Shown piece by piece: positions 1-7,757 of a stretch of 64,000 nt of DNA. Origin of the DNA: Desulfobaculum bizertense DSM 18034 (GTDB taxonomy: Bacteria > Desulfobacterota > Desulfovibrionia > Desulfovibrionales > Desulfovibrionaceae). Position numbers and translations under genes: made by a program. Under the pieces are notes generated by a model. It made no database searches, was not told the DNA's origin, and saw nothing but the letters and a program-made list of their open reading frames with translations. The stretch spans positions 1-64,000 of the forward strand of contig NZ_FUYA01000004.1 in the NCBI RefSeq assembly GCF_900167065.1. The letters run 5' to 3'. Each line of letters starts with the position of its first letter. Position 1 is the stretch's first letter.

Positions 1-144
1 GTAATCGCCCGTGCAGGGCTGGAGCGCCTTGATATTTCGCTGGCGATGGACCTTGAAAAGCGCATCGTGTGCACGATCCTTTACCTCGCGGGCCTGAGCG
101 TTGCGTGGTGGTTCGGGGATCGCGGGCGAAAGGTGGGCAAATGA
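1..144 (+). CDS. 3' end of a small phage protein, possibly holin-like (partial)
   Basis: Only the last 47 codons are present; the start lies outside the window. The visible part has a hydrophobic stretch (CTILYLAGLSVAWWF) followed by a basic tail (DRGRKVGK), consistent with the last membrane segment of a small phage membrane protein. Its stop overlaps the next start in an ATGA, so it belongs to the same late phage operon. A holin-like role is a guess from position and hydrophobicity alone. Confidence 0.5.
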   Translation, partial: VIARAGLERLDISLAMDLEKRIVCTILYLAGLSVAWWFGDRGRKVGK

Positions 145-503
145 TGAATGATCTGAATTTCCTCGGCAAGGACCTTGATTTCTTCCTTTTCGGGCTGGAC
201 ACGGTGCAGGCGGAAGTCGTGCTTCCTGATTGCAGTTCGTGGACGTTCCCGGCGTATTTTGACCAGCCAAACGAGGTTTTCGGACTCGTGGGCAAAATGC
301 ACGGCAATTCGAGCAGCTCGGACTTTGATCTCCAGATGGAGGACTGTCGCCTGACCTGCAAAAGTGTCGACGCCGTGGGTATTCCGCGCGGTGCGAGCAT
401 CGTGATCGGCGAGATGGCTTTTACCGTGGAGCGCGTTTTGCCAGACGGCACGGGGATTAGTTCCATTTTGCTCTCTGATGGCAGTGTGAGCGTGTACGAA
501 TGA
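141..503 (+). CDS. Phage head-tail joining/neck-like protein
   Basis: A 120-residue protein. The ATG at 141 is chosen because it overlaps the upstream stop (ATGA), the arrangement repeated along this operon; longer readings from 69 would run into the previous gene. The C-terminal half (GIPRGASIVIGEMAFTVERV) looks like the small beta-rich head-tail joining proteins of tailed phages. It sits just before a minor-tail-Z-like and a gp37-like gene, where neck and tail-completion proteins are expected. The family call is from position and general sequence character, so moderate at best. Confidence 0.5.
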   Translation: MMNDLNFLGKDLDFFLFGLDTVQAEVVLPDCSSWTFPAYFDQPNEVFGLVGKMHGNSSSSDFDLQMEDCRLTCKSVDAVGIPRGASIVIGEMAFTVERVLPDGTGISSILLSDGSVSVYE

Positions 504-1024
504 AGCTCTTTCTTGACGGGCCAGAGCGCGAATGTGAGCGGCTGGCGCTGGAATTTGCCGCAACAGAAAAGCAGATTCAGGCCGCAAGCCGCCGGGCCGT
601 GTCCAAACTTGGGCGCTGGATGAGGTCGGCAATCCTGCGGGAGAGTTCCCGCGATACGGGGATGCCGCGAAAAGCCTTGAAGGGCCGACTCAAAATGTCG
701 GAGGACAGGGTTGCCGCGTCCACACGCGTCTGGGTTGGGCGGAACGCGATTCCGCTTTCGGCGCTGAACCCGCGCCAGACTCGAAGCGGCGTCACGGCCG
801 GGCCTGTGCAACGTCGACACGCGTTTATGCTGCCGGGGCGTCGTGGACCAGTCTTTAAGCGAGAAGGCCGGTCACGCCTGCCGATTTCCGTGCAGTACGA
901 GGATATTTCCAAGGACATTGAACGCGTGCTGCAAACAGAGATTTATGCCGAAGCAGAGCGGAAATTTTTGCATTTCTTTCGGCAGGAGCTGCGCTGGGAA
1001 AAAGTGAAGGAAGGCCGCTCATGA
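500..1024 (+). CDS. Prophage minor tail protein Z-like (GPZ)
   Basis: A 174-residue basic, mostly helical protein with an N-terminal region typical of minor tail protein Z / tail-completion proteins (SRRAVSKLGRWMRSAILRES followed by an arginine/lysine-rich stretch). Such proteins act at tail completion and head-tail joining. It overlaps both neighbours by 4 bp (ATGA). In P2 the corresponding position before gpV is held by tail-completion genes R and S, so this gene and the next are probably their functional counterparts. Confidence 0.65.
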   Translation: MKLFLDGPERECERLALEFAATEKQIQAASRRAVSKLGRWMRSAILRESSRDTGMPRKALKGRLKMSEDRVAASTRVWVGRNAIPLSALNPRQTRSGVTAGPVQRRHAFMLPGRRGPVFKREGRSRLPISVQYEDISKDIERVLQTEIYAEAERKFLHFFRQELRWEKVKEGRS

Positions 1025-1548
1025 TTGAAGATTTGCACGCCGCGCTTGTGGCGGAGCTGAAAGCGATACCTGGCATGCAGGACGTGTGCGATTACGGTCA
1101 CGCGACAAAGCTCAAAACGCCCGCCGCAATTGTAAATCTGGCGGAAATGCGGGCCGATTATTCCGGGCTGGATGCCACGGGGCGGCTTCCCCTTGTCTGT
1201 CGCTGGGAGATTTTTCTGGTGCTTGGCAACACCGCCACAAATCAGGCTCTGAAGCTTCGCACTTTGGCTGCGCATGTAGCGCACATGATCGACGGGAAAA
1301 GCCTTGTGTGTGGCGCGCCAGAAGCAGCTTTTGTGTCTGCGGAACCAAATGAATTTGAGCCAAGCTTTGAGCACGCCAAGAGCTGGCGGGTGGAGTTTGA
1401 GCAGATGCTGTACCTTGGCGAATCCATGTGGAGCGACGAGGGCGCACCGCCAGAAAAGGTTTTTGCATCCTATGCGCCGCTTATTGGGGCCGCGCATGAG
1501 GACAAATATTTCGAGGTGAAAGATGAGCTTCCAGATCTCGGAGCTTGA
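1021..1548 (+). CDS. Mu gp37-like tail protein (DUF1834 type)
   Basis: A 175-residue acidic protein beginning MIEDLHAALVAELKAIPGM, with the overall pattern of the Mu gp37/DUF1834 family found just upstream of baseplate or sheath genes in Mu-like and mosaic myophages. It begins in a 4-bp overlap with the GPZ-like gene and its end overlaps the gpV start by 26 bp. The probable role is tail terminator or tail completion; that is family and position inference. Confidence 0.6.
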   Translation: MIEDLHAALVAELKAIPGMQDVCDYGHATKLKTPAAIVNLAEMRADYSGLDATGRLPLVCRWEIFLVLGNTATNQALKLRTLAAHVAHMIDGKSLVCGAPEAAFVSAEPNEFEPSFEHAKSWRVEFEQMLYLGESMWSDEGAPPEKVFASYAPLIGAAHEDKYFEVKDELPDLGA

Positions 1549-2185
1549 GCGCAGGCTTGCCGGTCTCATTCGTTTTGGGACGGTTGAGGCGGCGGATTAT
1601 GCCCGCGCCCGCGTGCGGGTGCGCATGGGCGAAGCGGTGACGGACTGGCTCCCGTGGCTCACGCTCCGGGCCGGGAATGATCGCTCGTGGTGGGCCTTGG
1701 AGCCGGGCGAGCAGGTCCTTGTTTTGTCTGTGTCCGGGGATACTTCGCAGGGCGTTGTACTTGGAAGCATCTTCCAGCAGGTGCACCCCGCACCGGCATC
1801 CTCAAAAGACCTTGACCGGCGCGAATATTCCGACGGTGCCGTAATTGAATACGACCGCAAAGCGCATCGCCTGCGTGCAAACATTCCCGGAGACGCTGAG
1901 CTTGTTGCTTCTGGCGATATTTCGGCCAATGCCGGGAAGAATATCACGGGCACGGCAGGAACAAAGGTGGAACTCACAGCCCCAAGCATCACGCTGAACG
2001 GGGTGATCTTTTTGAACGGCCCGCTCACGCAGGGCGGCGGATCTGGTGGCGGCAATGCGGAATTTCGCGGCAGTCTGCGCACAACCGGGGAAATTCACTC
2101 CGAGGATGACGTGACTTCGCGTGTTTCGCTGAACGGGCACACGCACCCTTGCCCACACGGCGGAAACACCGGGGCACCGTCATGA
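1523..2185 (+). CDS. V: Baseplate assembly protein V (tail spike)
   Basis: A 220-residue P2 gpV-like protein. The N-terminal half has the OB-fold-type pattern of gpV (RVRMGEAVTDWLPWLTLRAG, then DTSQGVVLGSIF). The C-terminal half carries the beta-helical spike (GKNITGTAGTKVELTAPSIT) and ends with a histidine-containing tip, GHTHPCPHGG, typical of metal-binding membrane-piercing spikes. The trimer sits under the baseplate and punctures the host outer membrane. gpW and gpJ follow directly, as in P2. Confidence 0.88.
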   Translation: MSFQISELERRLAGLIRFGTVEAADYARARVRVRMGEAVTDWLPWLTLRAGNDRSWWALEPGEQVLVLSVSGDTSQGVVLGSIFQQVHPAPASSKDLDRREYSDGAVIEYDRKAHRLRANIPGDAELVASGDISANAGKNITGTAGTKVELTAPSITLNGVIFLNGPLTQGGGSGGGNAEFRGSLRTTGEIHSEDDVTSRVSLNGHTHPCPHGGNTGAPS

Positions 2186-2517
2186 TGGGCGTGAATGCAG
2201 AAAACGGGAAAAGTCTTTCCGGACGGGCGCATTTGCGCCAGTCCATCCGCGATATTTTGACCACGCCGCTCGGCTCGCGAGTCCTGCGCAGGGACTACGG
2301 CTCACGCCTTCCGCGCCTTGTGGACGCGCCGCTCAATCATGAAACGCAGATAGAATTTTATGCAGCAACGGCCGAGGCTCTCGCCAAATGGGAGCCTCGC
2401 TTTCGGCTGGAGAAAGTGCAGGTGGACCGCTCCGGTTCCGGGCGCATCGTGCTTGAACTTACAGGCGTGTACCTGCCAGACGGCAAGCCCATTCACATGG
2501 ACGGAATACTCGGATGA
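2182..2517 (+). CDS. W: Baseplate wedge protein W (GPW/gp25 family)
   Basis: A 111-residue gp25-like wedge protein. The diagnostic region LRQSIRDILTTPLGSRVLRRD matches the family consensus around the conserved TP.G.R. core, and RLEKVQVD follows. The start at 2182 is taken from the ATGA overlap with gpV, not the longer reading from 2149. It works with gpJ and gpI in the baseplate wedge. Confidence 0.88.
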   Translation: MMGVNAENGKSLSGRAHLRQSIRDILTTPLGSRVLRRDYGSRLPRLVDAPLNHETQIEFYAATAEALAKWEPRFRLEKVQVDRSGSGRIVLELTGVYLPDGKPIHMDGILG

Positions 2518-3401
2518 GCGGATTTTCAGACATTGATCTCTCGCAGCTCCCAGCGCCTGCTGTTCTGGAGGAGCTGAGCGCCGAGCAGATACAAAGCGAA
2601 ATTTTGGCCGAGTACCAAGCGAAAAACCCAAAACACACGGCCCTCGTGGAGTCTGACCCGCTTTTCAAGCTCATTGAGGTGTTCACATACCGTGAACTTT
2701 TGCTGCGCCAGCGCGTGAACGATGCCGCGCGGCAGGTTCTTCTGGCCTATGCGACCGGCTCTGATCTGGACCAGCTCGCGGCCTTGGTTCCCATGCAGCG
2801 AAAAATCGAAGATCCCGGCGACCCTGATGCATATCCGCCTATACCAGTGCTTTTAGAGGATGATGCGAATTTTCGCAGGCGTGTGCAGCTTGCTCCGGAG
2901 GGCTTTAGCACGGCCGGACCTGATGGCGCGTATATCTTTCATGCGATCGCCGTGAGTGGCGTTCGGGACGCGGCTGTAAGCAGCCCAAAGCCCGGCGAGG
3001 TGCTCGTGCATATTCTCGCCAGTGACGGGGATGGAACGCCAAGCCCGGAGCTGGTGAAAACCGTGAACTCCGCGCTCAATGCCCGCGAGACTCGACCCCT
3101 CACAGATCAGGTCATTGTGAAGCCTGCGGAGCTTGTGAGCTACAGCGTTGACGCGGTGCTGCATGTTCGTCCCGGGCCGAGTGCCGAAGAGGTCGAAAGC
3201 GCAGCACGTGAAGCCCTGAAAAGCGCCGTGGCGCAGGCACATGTGCTGGGTGCAGGTATGCCGCTTTCGAAGATTTACGCAGCCTTGCAGGTGGAAGGCG
3301 TGGCGCGTGTGGAACTCACTAGCCCGGCGGCGGATGTCGCCTGCACTGCGAGTCAGGCCGCACTCTGTACTGCGCAAAATGTGAGCGTGCAGCGTGGCTA
3401 A
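2514..3401 (+). CDS. J: Baseplate assembly protein J
   Basis: A 295-residue P2 gpJ-like protein. It contains the typical helical start (FKLIEVFTYRELLLRQRVND), a conserved YATGSDLDQLA segment, and a later GVRDAAVSSPKPGEVLVHIL segment. The C-terminal part resembles the Mu gp47/T4 gp6-like baseplate fold, which forms the ring joining wedges. It overlaps gpW by 4 bp and gpI by 8 bp. Confidence 0.88.
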   Translation: MSGFSDIDLSQLPAPAVLEELSAEQIQSEILAEYQAKNPKHTALVESDPLFKLIEVFTYRELLLRQRVNDAARQVLLAYATGSDLDQLAALVPMQRKIEDPGDPDAYPPIPVLLEDDANFRRRVQLAPEGFSTAGPDGAYIFHAIAVSGVRDAAVSSPKPGEVLVHILASDGDGTPSPELVKTVNSALNARETRPLTDQVIVKPAELVSYSVDAVLHVRPGPSAEEVESAAREALKSAVAQAHVLGAGMPLSKIYAALQVEGVARVELTSPAADVACTASQAALCTAQNVSVQRG

Positions 3402-4014
3402 TCTGCATTTGCTTCCACCCAACGCAACGCCCGCAGAACGGGCTTTTTCTGAGGCCACAACCCGCATTGACCGAATCCCGGTGCCCATTGCCCGGCTCTA
3501 TAATCCGGATGATTGTCCGGTGGAATTTTTGCCGTGGCTTGCATGGGCGCTTTCCGTGGATGCGTGGGAAAGCTCGTGGAGCGAGGCGCAAAAGCGGGCA
3601 GCCGTGAGAAATGCGATCTGGATTCACAAGCACAAGGGCACGCGCGGCGCGGTTGATCGCGCTGTCCGGGCGCTTGGCTACCGGGTGAGAATCCGCGAAT
3701 GGTGGCAGGAACGGCCAAAAACAGAGCGCTTCACCTTCACCATTGATATCGAGGTGGATGATAGGGGCGTTTCGCCGGATTTGTACGCCATGCTTACGCG
3801 CGTGGTGCTCAAGGCGAAAAATACGCGCTCGCACCTCACGGGCTTTCAGGTGACGGAAAGCGTGCAGGGCGGGTGCTCTGTAGGCGGTGCCTTCCAGAGT
3901 GGCGAAGAACTCACCGTGCTTCCGTGGATGACCCACGAGGTTCAGCAAAGCACGAATCTCTCCGCAGCCTGTGCCATAACTGAATATTTAAGCATTACTG
4001 TCCAACCGCGATGA
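3394..4014 (+). CDS. I: Tail protein I
   Basis: A 206-residue P2 gpI-like baseplate protein starting at a GTG that overlaps gpJ. It shows the characteristic FLPWLAWALSVDAWESSWSE segment and the KHKGTRGAVDRAVRALGY motif found in gpI proteins. It connects the wedge to the tail fibre encoded immediately downstream. Confidence 0.88.
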   Translation: MANLHLLPPNATPAERAFSEATTRIDRIPVPIARLYNPDDCPVEFLPWLAWALSVDAWESSWSEAQKRAAVRNAIWIHKHKGTRGAVDRAVRALGYRVRIREWWQERPKTERFTFTIDIEVDDRGVSPDLYAMLTRVVLKAKNTRSHLTGFQVTESVQGGCSVGGAFQSGEELTVLPWMTHEVQQSTNLSAACAITEYLSITVQPR

Positions 4015-4021
4015 GGAATGA

Positions 4022-5272
4022 ATGCCCCAGAATTACTTTGTTATTTTGACTGACATTGGCCGCGCCAAGCTTGCCAATGCCTTGAGCCTTGGGCGGCAAA
4101 TCTCGCTCACCCATATGGTCGTGGGTGATGGGAATGGCTCCGCCGTGACGCCCGATGCTTCGCGAACATCCCTTGTTCATGAGGTCTATCGAGCGCAGCT
4201 CAACGCGCTTCGGCAGGATGAGGAGAATCCAGCCTACCTTGTGGCTGAGCTGGTAATCCCGCCAGATACTGGCGGCTGGACCCTGCGGGAAGCGGGTTTT
4301 CTGGATGCTGACGGTGATCTTTTTGGCATCGGCAACCTTCCAGAAACATACAAGCCCCAGCTCGCCGAAGGCTCGGCCGCAGAGCTTCGGATTCGTCTGA
4401 CGCTCGAAGTGGGAGAGCGTGCCCCTGTGCAGCTCAAAATTGACCCTACGGTGGTACTTGCGAGCCGAAAGTTCGTTGAACTGGAGGTCGGAACCCTTCG
4501 CGATGTGATGACGAATCACATTCAGGACAAAAGCGATCCGCACGACACACTGCCCGATGGCGGCAGCCGGGGCGATTTGCTCATTCAGGGCCGCGATGGC
4601 TTGGAATGGCAGGAAGCCGGAGCGCGGCACCTTTCGACAACGGTGAAGGCGACTCCCGGTGAATATCATTACGTGAAGCCCGCTCATTTGAAATTTATTG
4701 AGGTGGAAGTCTTGGGTGGAGGCGGCGCAGGCGGTGGAGCCAAAGGCGGGAGTTTTGCGTCCTGCGGTTCTGGCGGAGGCGCTGGGGGCTGGGCCAAAGC
4801 TGTGATTATGGCCTCGCGGCTTGGTGCTGATGAAACGTACACGGTGGGTGCTGGAGGCGTGGGGCAGGCAGCCGTTCGCGCCAGCAACCCCGGCGGCACA
4901 AGCTCTTTCGGCTCTTTCGTGAGCGCAACCGGAGGCCGTGGCGGATTTGGAATGGATACGAATTTTGAAGGAAGCGACATGCACCCGGACGGCGGGCGCG
5001 GTGGTCACGGCGTTGGCGGCGATGTGAATGCGACCGGCAGCGCAGGCGGCGGAACGGCCGTCATGGGCGCGCTGCACAACGCGTCCGGGATTGGTGCCCC
5101 CAGTTTTTACGCTGGCGGCGGGCTTTCTCTGTCGAATGGAAATAGCACAAAGGACGGCGAACCCGGCACCCTTGGCGGTGGCGGAGGTGGCGCAAACGTG
5201 GACAATTCAGCCATTGACGGCACCGGCGGAAACGGTGGCGATGGCCTTGTTATTATTCGGGAGTTTGTTTGA
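4022..5272 (+). CDS. H: Tail fibre protein H-like with glycine-rich tip
   Basis: A 416-residue tail fibre. Residues 1-160 match the P2/Mu gpH N-terminal baseplate-binding region (FVILTDIGRAKLANAL, VAELVIPPDTGGWTLREAGF). A short linker (HIQDKSDPHDTLP) follows. Residues from about 225 to the end form a glycine-rich domain with runs such as GGGGAGGGAKGG, GGRGGHGVGG and GGGGGGANVD, of the kind seen in polyglycine-sandwich receptor-binding tips. The start has a GAGGA box just upstream. The tip probably sets host range; the receptor cannot be told from sequence. Confidence 0.8.
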   Translation: MPQNYFVILTDIGRAKLANALSLGRQISLTHMVVGDGNGSAVTPDASRTSLVHEVYRAQLNALRQDEENPAYLVAELVIPPDTGGWTLREAGFLDADGDLFGIGNLPETYKPQLAEGSAAELRIRLTLEVGERAPVQLKIDPTVVLASRKFVELEVGTLRDVMTNHIQDKSDPHDTLPDGGSRGDLLIQGRDGLEWQEAGARHLSTTVKATPGEYHYVKPAHLKFIEVEVLGGGGAGGGAKGGSFASCGSGGGAGGWAKAVIMASRLGADETYTVGAGGVGQAAVRASNPGGTSSFGSFVSATGGRGGFGMDTNFEGSDMHPDGGRGGHGVGGDVNATGSAGGGTAVMGALHNASGIGAPSFYAGGGLSLSNGNSTKDGEPGTLGGGGGGANVDNSAIDGTGGNGGDGLVIIREFV

Positions 5273-5667
5273 TGCACGCCCTGATCTGGGAAAATGAAGT
5301 CATACAGATTGAAGAAAATGCTTTCCCTGTGGCGCTTCCGCTTCGCTGGGCGAGCTGTGACGGCTCGTGTCGCGTGGGTGATCGCATAGGCGAGAGCGGC
5401 CAGATTGTCCCCCAGCGTTTTGAGCCGGGCGTTGATGACTTGGCCGGGGATGTTCGCCGCGAGCGTGACGCCCGGCTCCGGGCCTGCGATCCTCAGGCGC
5501 TTCCTGACTACCCACATGAAAGCGATGGCTCGGAACAGGCGTGGCTCGCGTATCGCCAAGCCCTGCGAGATTTGCCGTCGCTTCCTGGCTTCCCGTGGGG
5601 CGGCGTGTCTGACCCCGCGATACCGTGGCCCCAAAAACCAGAAACACCCGCAGCAAGCGAGGAATAA
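5272..5667 (+). CDS. Tail fibre assembly / tail chaperone protein
   Basis: A 131-residue protein immediately after the fibre gene. The ATG at 5272 shares its first base with the last base of the fibre stop, which is preferred over the in-frame TTG at 5269. The C-terminal part (YRQALRDLPSLPGFPW and PAIPWPQKPE) is typical of phage tail assembly chaperones of the APC type, where W/P-rich ends are common. Its expected role is folding or attachment of the fibre. Confidence 0.72.
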   Translation: MHALIWENEVIQIEENAFPVALPLRWASCDGSCRVGDRIGESGQIVPQRFEPGVDDLAGDVRRERDARLRACDPQALPDYPHESDGSEQAWLAYRQALRDLPSLPGFPWGGVSDPAIPWPQKPETPAASEE

Positions 5668-5672
5668 ACGAT

Positions 5673-6884
5673 ATGCCCGAACAGTTTTTGCACGGCGTGG
5701 AGGTCGTGGAGCTGGACTCTGGACCCCGTCCAATTCAGACCGTGAAAAGCTCTGTTATTGGACTGGTAGGAACAGCTCCAGACGCTGACGCCAGCGCTTT
5801 TCCCGTGAATACGCCAGTGCTCATTGCAGGCAACAGAACCGAAGCCGCGAAGCTCGACACAACCGGCAACGGCGAAGGCACGCTTCCGGCGGCCATTGAT
5901 GGAATTTTTGACCAGACCGGCGCGGCCGTGGTCGTGATCCGCGTCGAGGAAGGCGATACCGACGCAGCCACGCAGACCAATATGGTTGGCGGAACAGACG
6001 CGACCACAGGCCAATATACGGGCGTTCACGCGCTGCTTAGCGCAAAGTCTGCCCTTGGACTCAGCCCTCGCATTTTAATCGCTCCGGGGCACACGCACCA
6101 GCGCGCCTCGGACCCGGATAGCGGCGACGGCGGAAAACTGAAAAACCCCGTAGTGGCGGAACTGGAAGGCATCGCGGACAAGCTCCGGGCCGTGGTGATT
6201 GTGGACGGCCCGAACACCACCGACGCCGAAGCGCAGGCGGCCATTTCTGACTTCGGAACCGCCCGCATTTACATGGTCGACCCATGGGTAAAAGTCTTTC
6301 GTGGCGGGGCCTACGCGGACGAAGCACCGTCCTCGCGCGTGGCAGGACTCATTGCCCGAATCGACAACGACAAGGGCTTTTGGTGGTCTCCGTCGAATCA
6401 GCAGATTTACGGCATTGCCGGGACTTCTCGCGGAGTGGACTTTGCCCTTGGCAGCACCAACTGCCGCGCGAATCTCCTGAATGAAAAGAATATCGCCACG
6501 ATTATCAATGAAGAGGGCTATCGGCTGTGGGGCAATCGCACGGCCTGCTCTGACAAAAAGTGGGCATTCCTGTCTGTGCGCCGCACGGCGGACATGATCA
6601 ACGAAAGCATTCTCCGGGCGCATCTTTGGGCCGTGGATCGCAATATCAGCAAAAATTACATGGAAGCCGTGGTCGAGAGCGTGAACGCCTACCTTCGGCA
6701 CCTGACGGCGATCGGGGCCGTTCTAGGCGGTTCGTGCTGGGCTGACCCGGAGCTGAACACCAAGGACCAGATCGCTAAGGGCAACGTGTTTTTCGACTTT
6801 GATTTTACGCCACCGGCTCCGGCCGAGCACGTGACGTTTCGTTCACATTTGGTGAACGATTACCTTGAGGAGGTCCTGAAATAA
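5673..6884 (+). CDS. FI: Tail sheath protein FI
   Basis: A 403-residue contractile tail sheath subunit. The start at ATG 5673 (MPEQFLHGVEVVELDSGPRP) is preceded by GAGGA; earlier in-frame codons belong to the previous gene. Conserved sheath regions include SSVIGLVGTAPDAD, VDPWVKVF, GFWWSPSNQQIYGI and the C-terminal sheath core around LLNEKNIATIINEEGYRLWG. The protein polymerises around the tube and contracts on infection. The tube gene follows with a one-base overlap. Confidence 0.93.
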   Translation: MPEQFLHGVEVVELDSGPRPIQTVKSSVIGLVGTAPDADASAFPVNTPVLIAGNRTEAAKLDTTGNGEGTLPAAIDGIFDQTGAAVVVIRVEEGDTDAATQTNMVGGTDATTGQYTGVHALLSAKSALGLSPRILIAPGHTHQRASDPDSGDGGKLKNPVVAELEGIADKLRAVVIVDGPNTTDAEAQAAISDFGTARIYMVDPWVKVFRGGAYADEAPSSRVAGLIARIDNDKGFWWSPSNQQIYGIAGTSRGVDFALGSTNCRANLLNEKNIATIINEEGYRLWGNRTACSDKKWAFLSVRRTADMINESILRAHLWAVDRNISKNYMEAVVESVNAYLRHLTAIGAVLGGSCWADPELNTKDQIAKGNVFFDFDFTPPAPAEHVTFRSHLVNDYLEEVLK

Positions 6885-7390
6885 TGGCGGCCAGCAAGCT
6901 TTTAAAGAATTTTGCGCTGTTCGTGGACGGGCGCGGATACGCCGGAGAATGCGAGGAACTCCAGCCCCCGGCGCTCTCGCTCACAACTGAGGATTTCCGC
7001 GCGGGCGGCATGGATACGTCAATCCCGATTGACATGGGCATGGAGAAGCTGGAGGCGTCTTTTGTGATGCCTATGCAGGACGCGGATTTGCTCGCAGCCT
7101 TTGGCGTCATTGAAAATAACGGGATTCAGATGACGGCTCGCGGCGAGCTGAAAAGTTTGGATGGCTCAAGCGAAGCCGTGACCCTGCAAATGCGCGGCAC
7201 GGTGATCAAGATTGAGTCAAGCGCGTGGAAGTCCGGTGAGCTGGCGAAAAACACGTACACGCTGGGGCTGAATTATTACAAACGCGAGCAGGGCGGAAAG
7301 GTCCTGCATGAGGTAGATGTCCTGAATATGAAACGAATTGTAAACGGTGTGGACCAGCTTGAAAAAGCCCGTGCCGCAATGGGAATTTAA
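6884..7390 (+). CDS. FII: Major tail tube protein FII
   Basis: A 168-residue tube protein starting MAASKLLKNFALFVDGRGYAG. It shows the typical FII layout: the LTTEDFRAGGMDTSIPIDMGMEK segment near residues 32-55 (here split by the rule on length), then MRGTVIKIE and TYTLGLNYYKRE. It forms the inner tube of the contractile tail. GAGG precedes the start, and gene E begins 3 bases after its stop. Confidence 0.92.
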   Translation: MAASKLLKNFALFVDGRGYAGECEELQPPALSLTTEDFRAGGMDTSIPIDMGMEKLEASFVMPMQDADLLAAFGVIENNGIQMTARGELKSLDGSSEAVTLQMRGTVIKIESSAWKSGELAKNTYTLGLNYYKREQGGKVLHEVDVLNMKRIVNGVDQLEKARAAMGI

Positions 7391-7392
7391 GA

Positions 7393-7635
7393 ATGAGCGT
7401 TGAAATTACTCTGAGCGAGGCCGTCACGGCAAAGGGCGTTGTTTACGAGGCGTTAACCATGCGCGAGCCGCGTGTCCGGGACTCGCTGAACGCGGACAAA
7501 TTCAAAGGCTCTGACGGTGAAAAAGAGGTGCGCATGTTCGCCTCGCTTTGTGAGGTCCCGCCGGAAGTTTTTTATGACATGACGCTCCCGGATTTTAAGA
7601 AGGTGCAGGACGCGTTTTCCGGTTTTTTTTCCTAG
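7393..7635 (+). CDS. E: Tail assembly chaperone E (upstream frame)
   Basis: An 80-residue protein of the Mu gp41/P2 gpE chaperone type, ending FSGFFS. It lies between the tube and tape measure genes, exactly where tailed phages place a chaperone pair. The last codons read GGT TTT TTT TCC TAG and contain the slippery heptamer T TTT TTT at 7623-7629. The full-length product would normally be this short form, with a minority read through in the -1 frame (separate entry). Confidence 0.85.
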   Translation: MSVEITLSEAVTAKGVVYEALTMREPRVRDSLNADKFKGSDGEKEVRMFASLCEVPPEVFYDMTLPDFKKVQDAFSGFFS

Positions 7636-7757
7636 GCGCAGACGCTGCCCGTGAGCTGGTGATGCAGCTTGCTTCGCTCACGGGCTGGACCCTTTCCGAA
7701 TTCCTCGCGCTTGAGTGCTCCGAGCTTGTGGCGTGGGCAAAAGCAGTTCCTCAATGA
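7393..7757 (+). CDS. E': E-E' fusion by programmed -1 frameshift (tail chaperone)
   Basis: After slippage on T TTT TTT (7623-7629) the -1 frame stays open for 42 more codons (FLGADAARELVMQLASLTGW, then a helical stretch ending AWAKAVPQ) and stops at 7755-7757, giving 121 residues. The extension has normal phage codon use and no start of its own. Its stop overlaps the tape-measure ATG at 7754 as ATGA, like the other junctions in this operon. P2 E/E' and lambda G/GT are the known precedents. What is seen is the open frame and the heptamer; the frameshift itself is inferred. Confidence 0.8.

Noticed and set aside
4684-4980. Proline-rich reading frame opposite the tail fibre
   Set aside because: It is the complement of the glycine-rich codons of the fibre tip.
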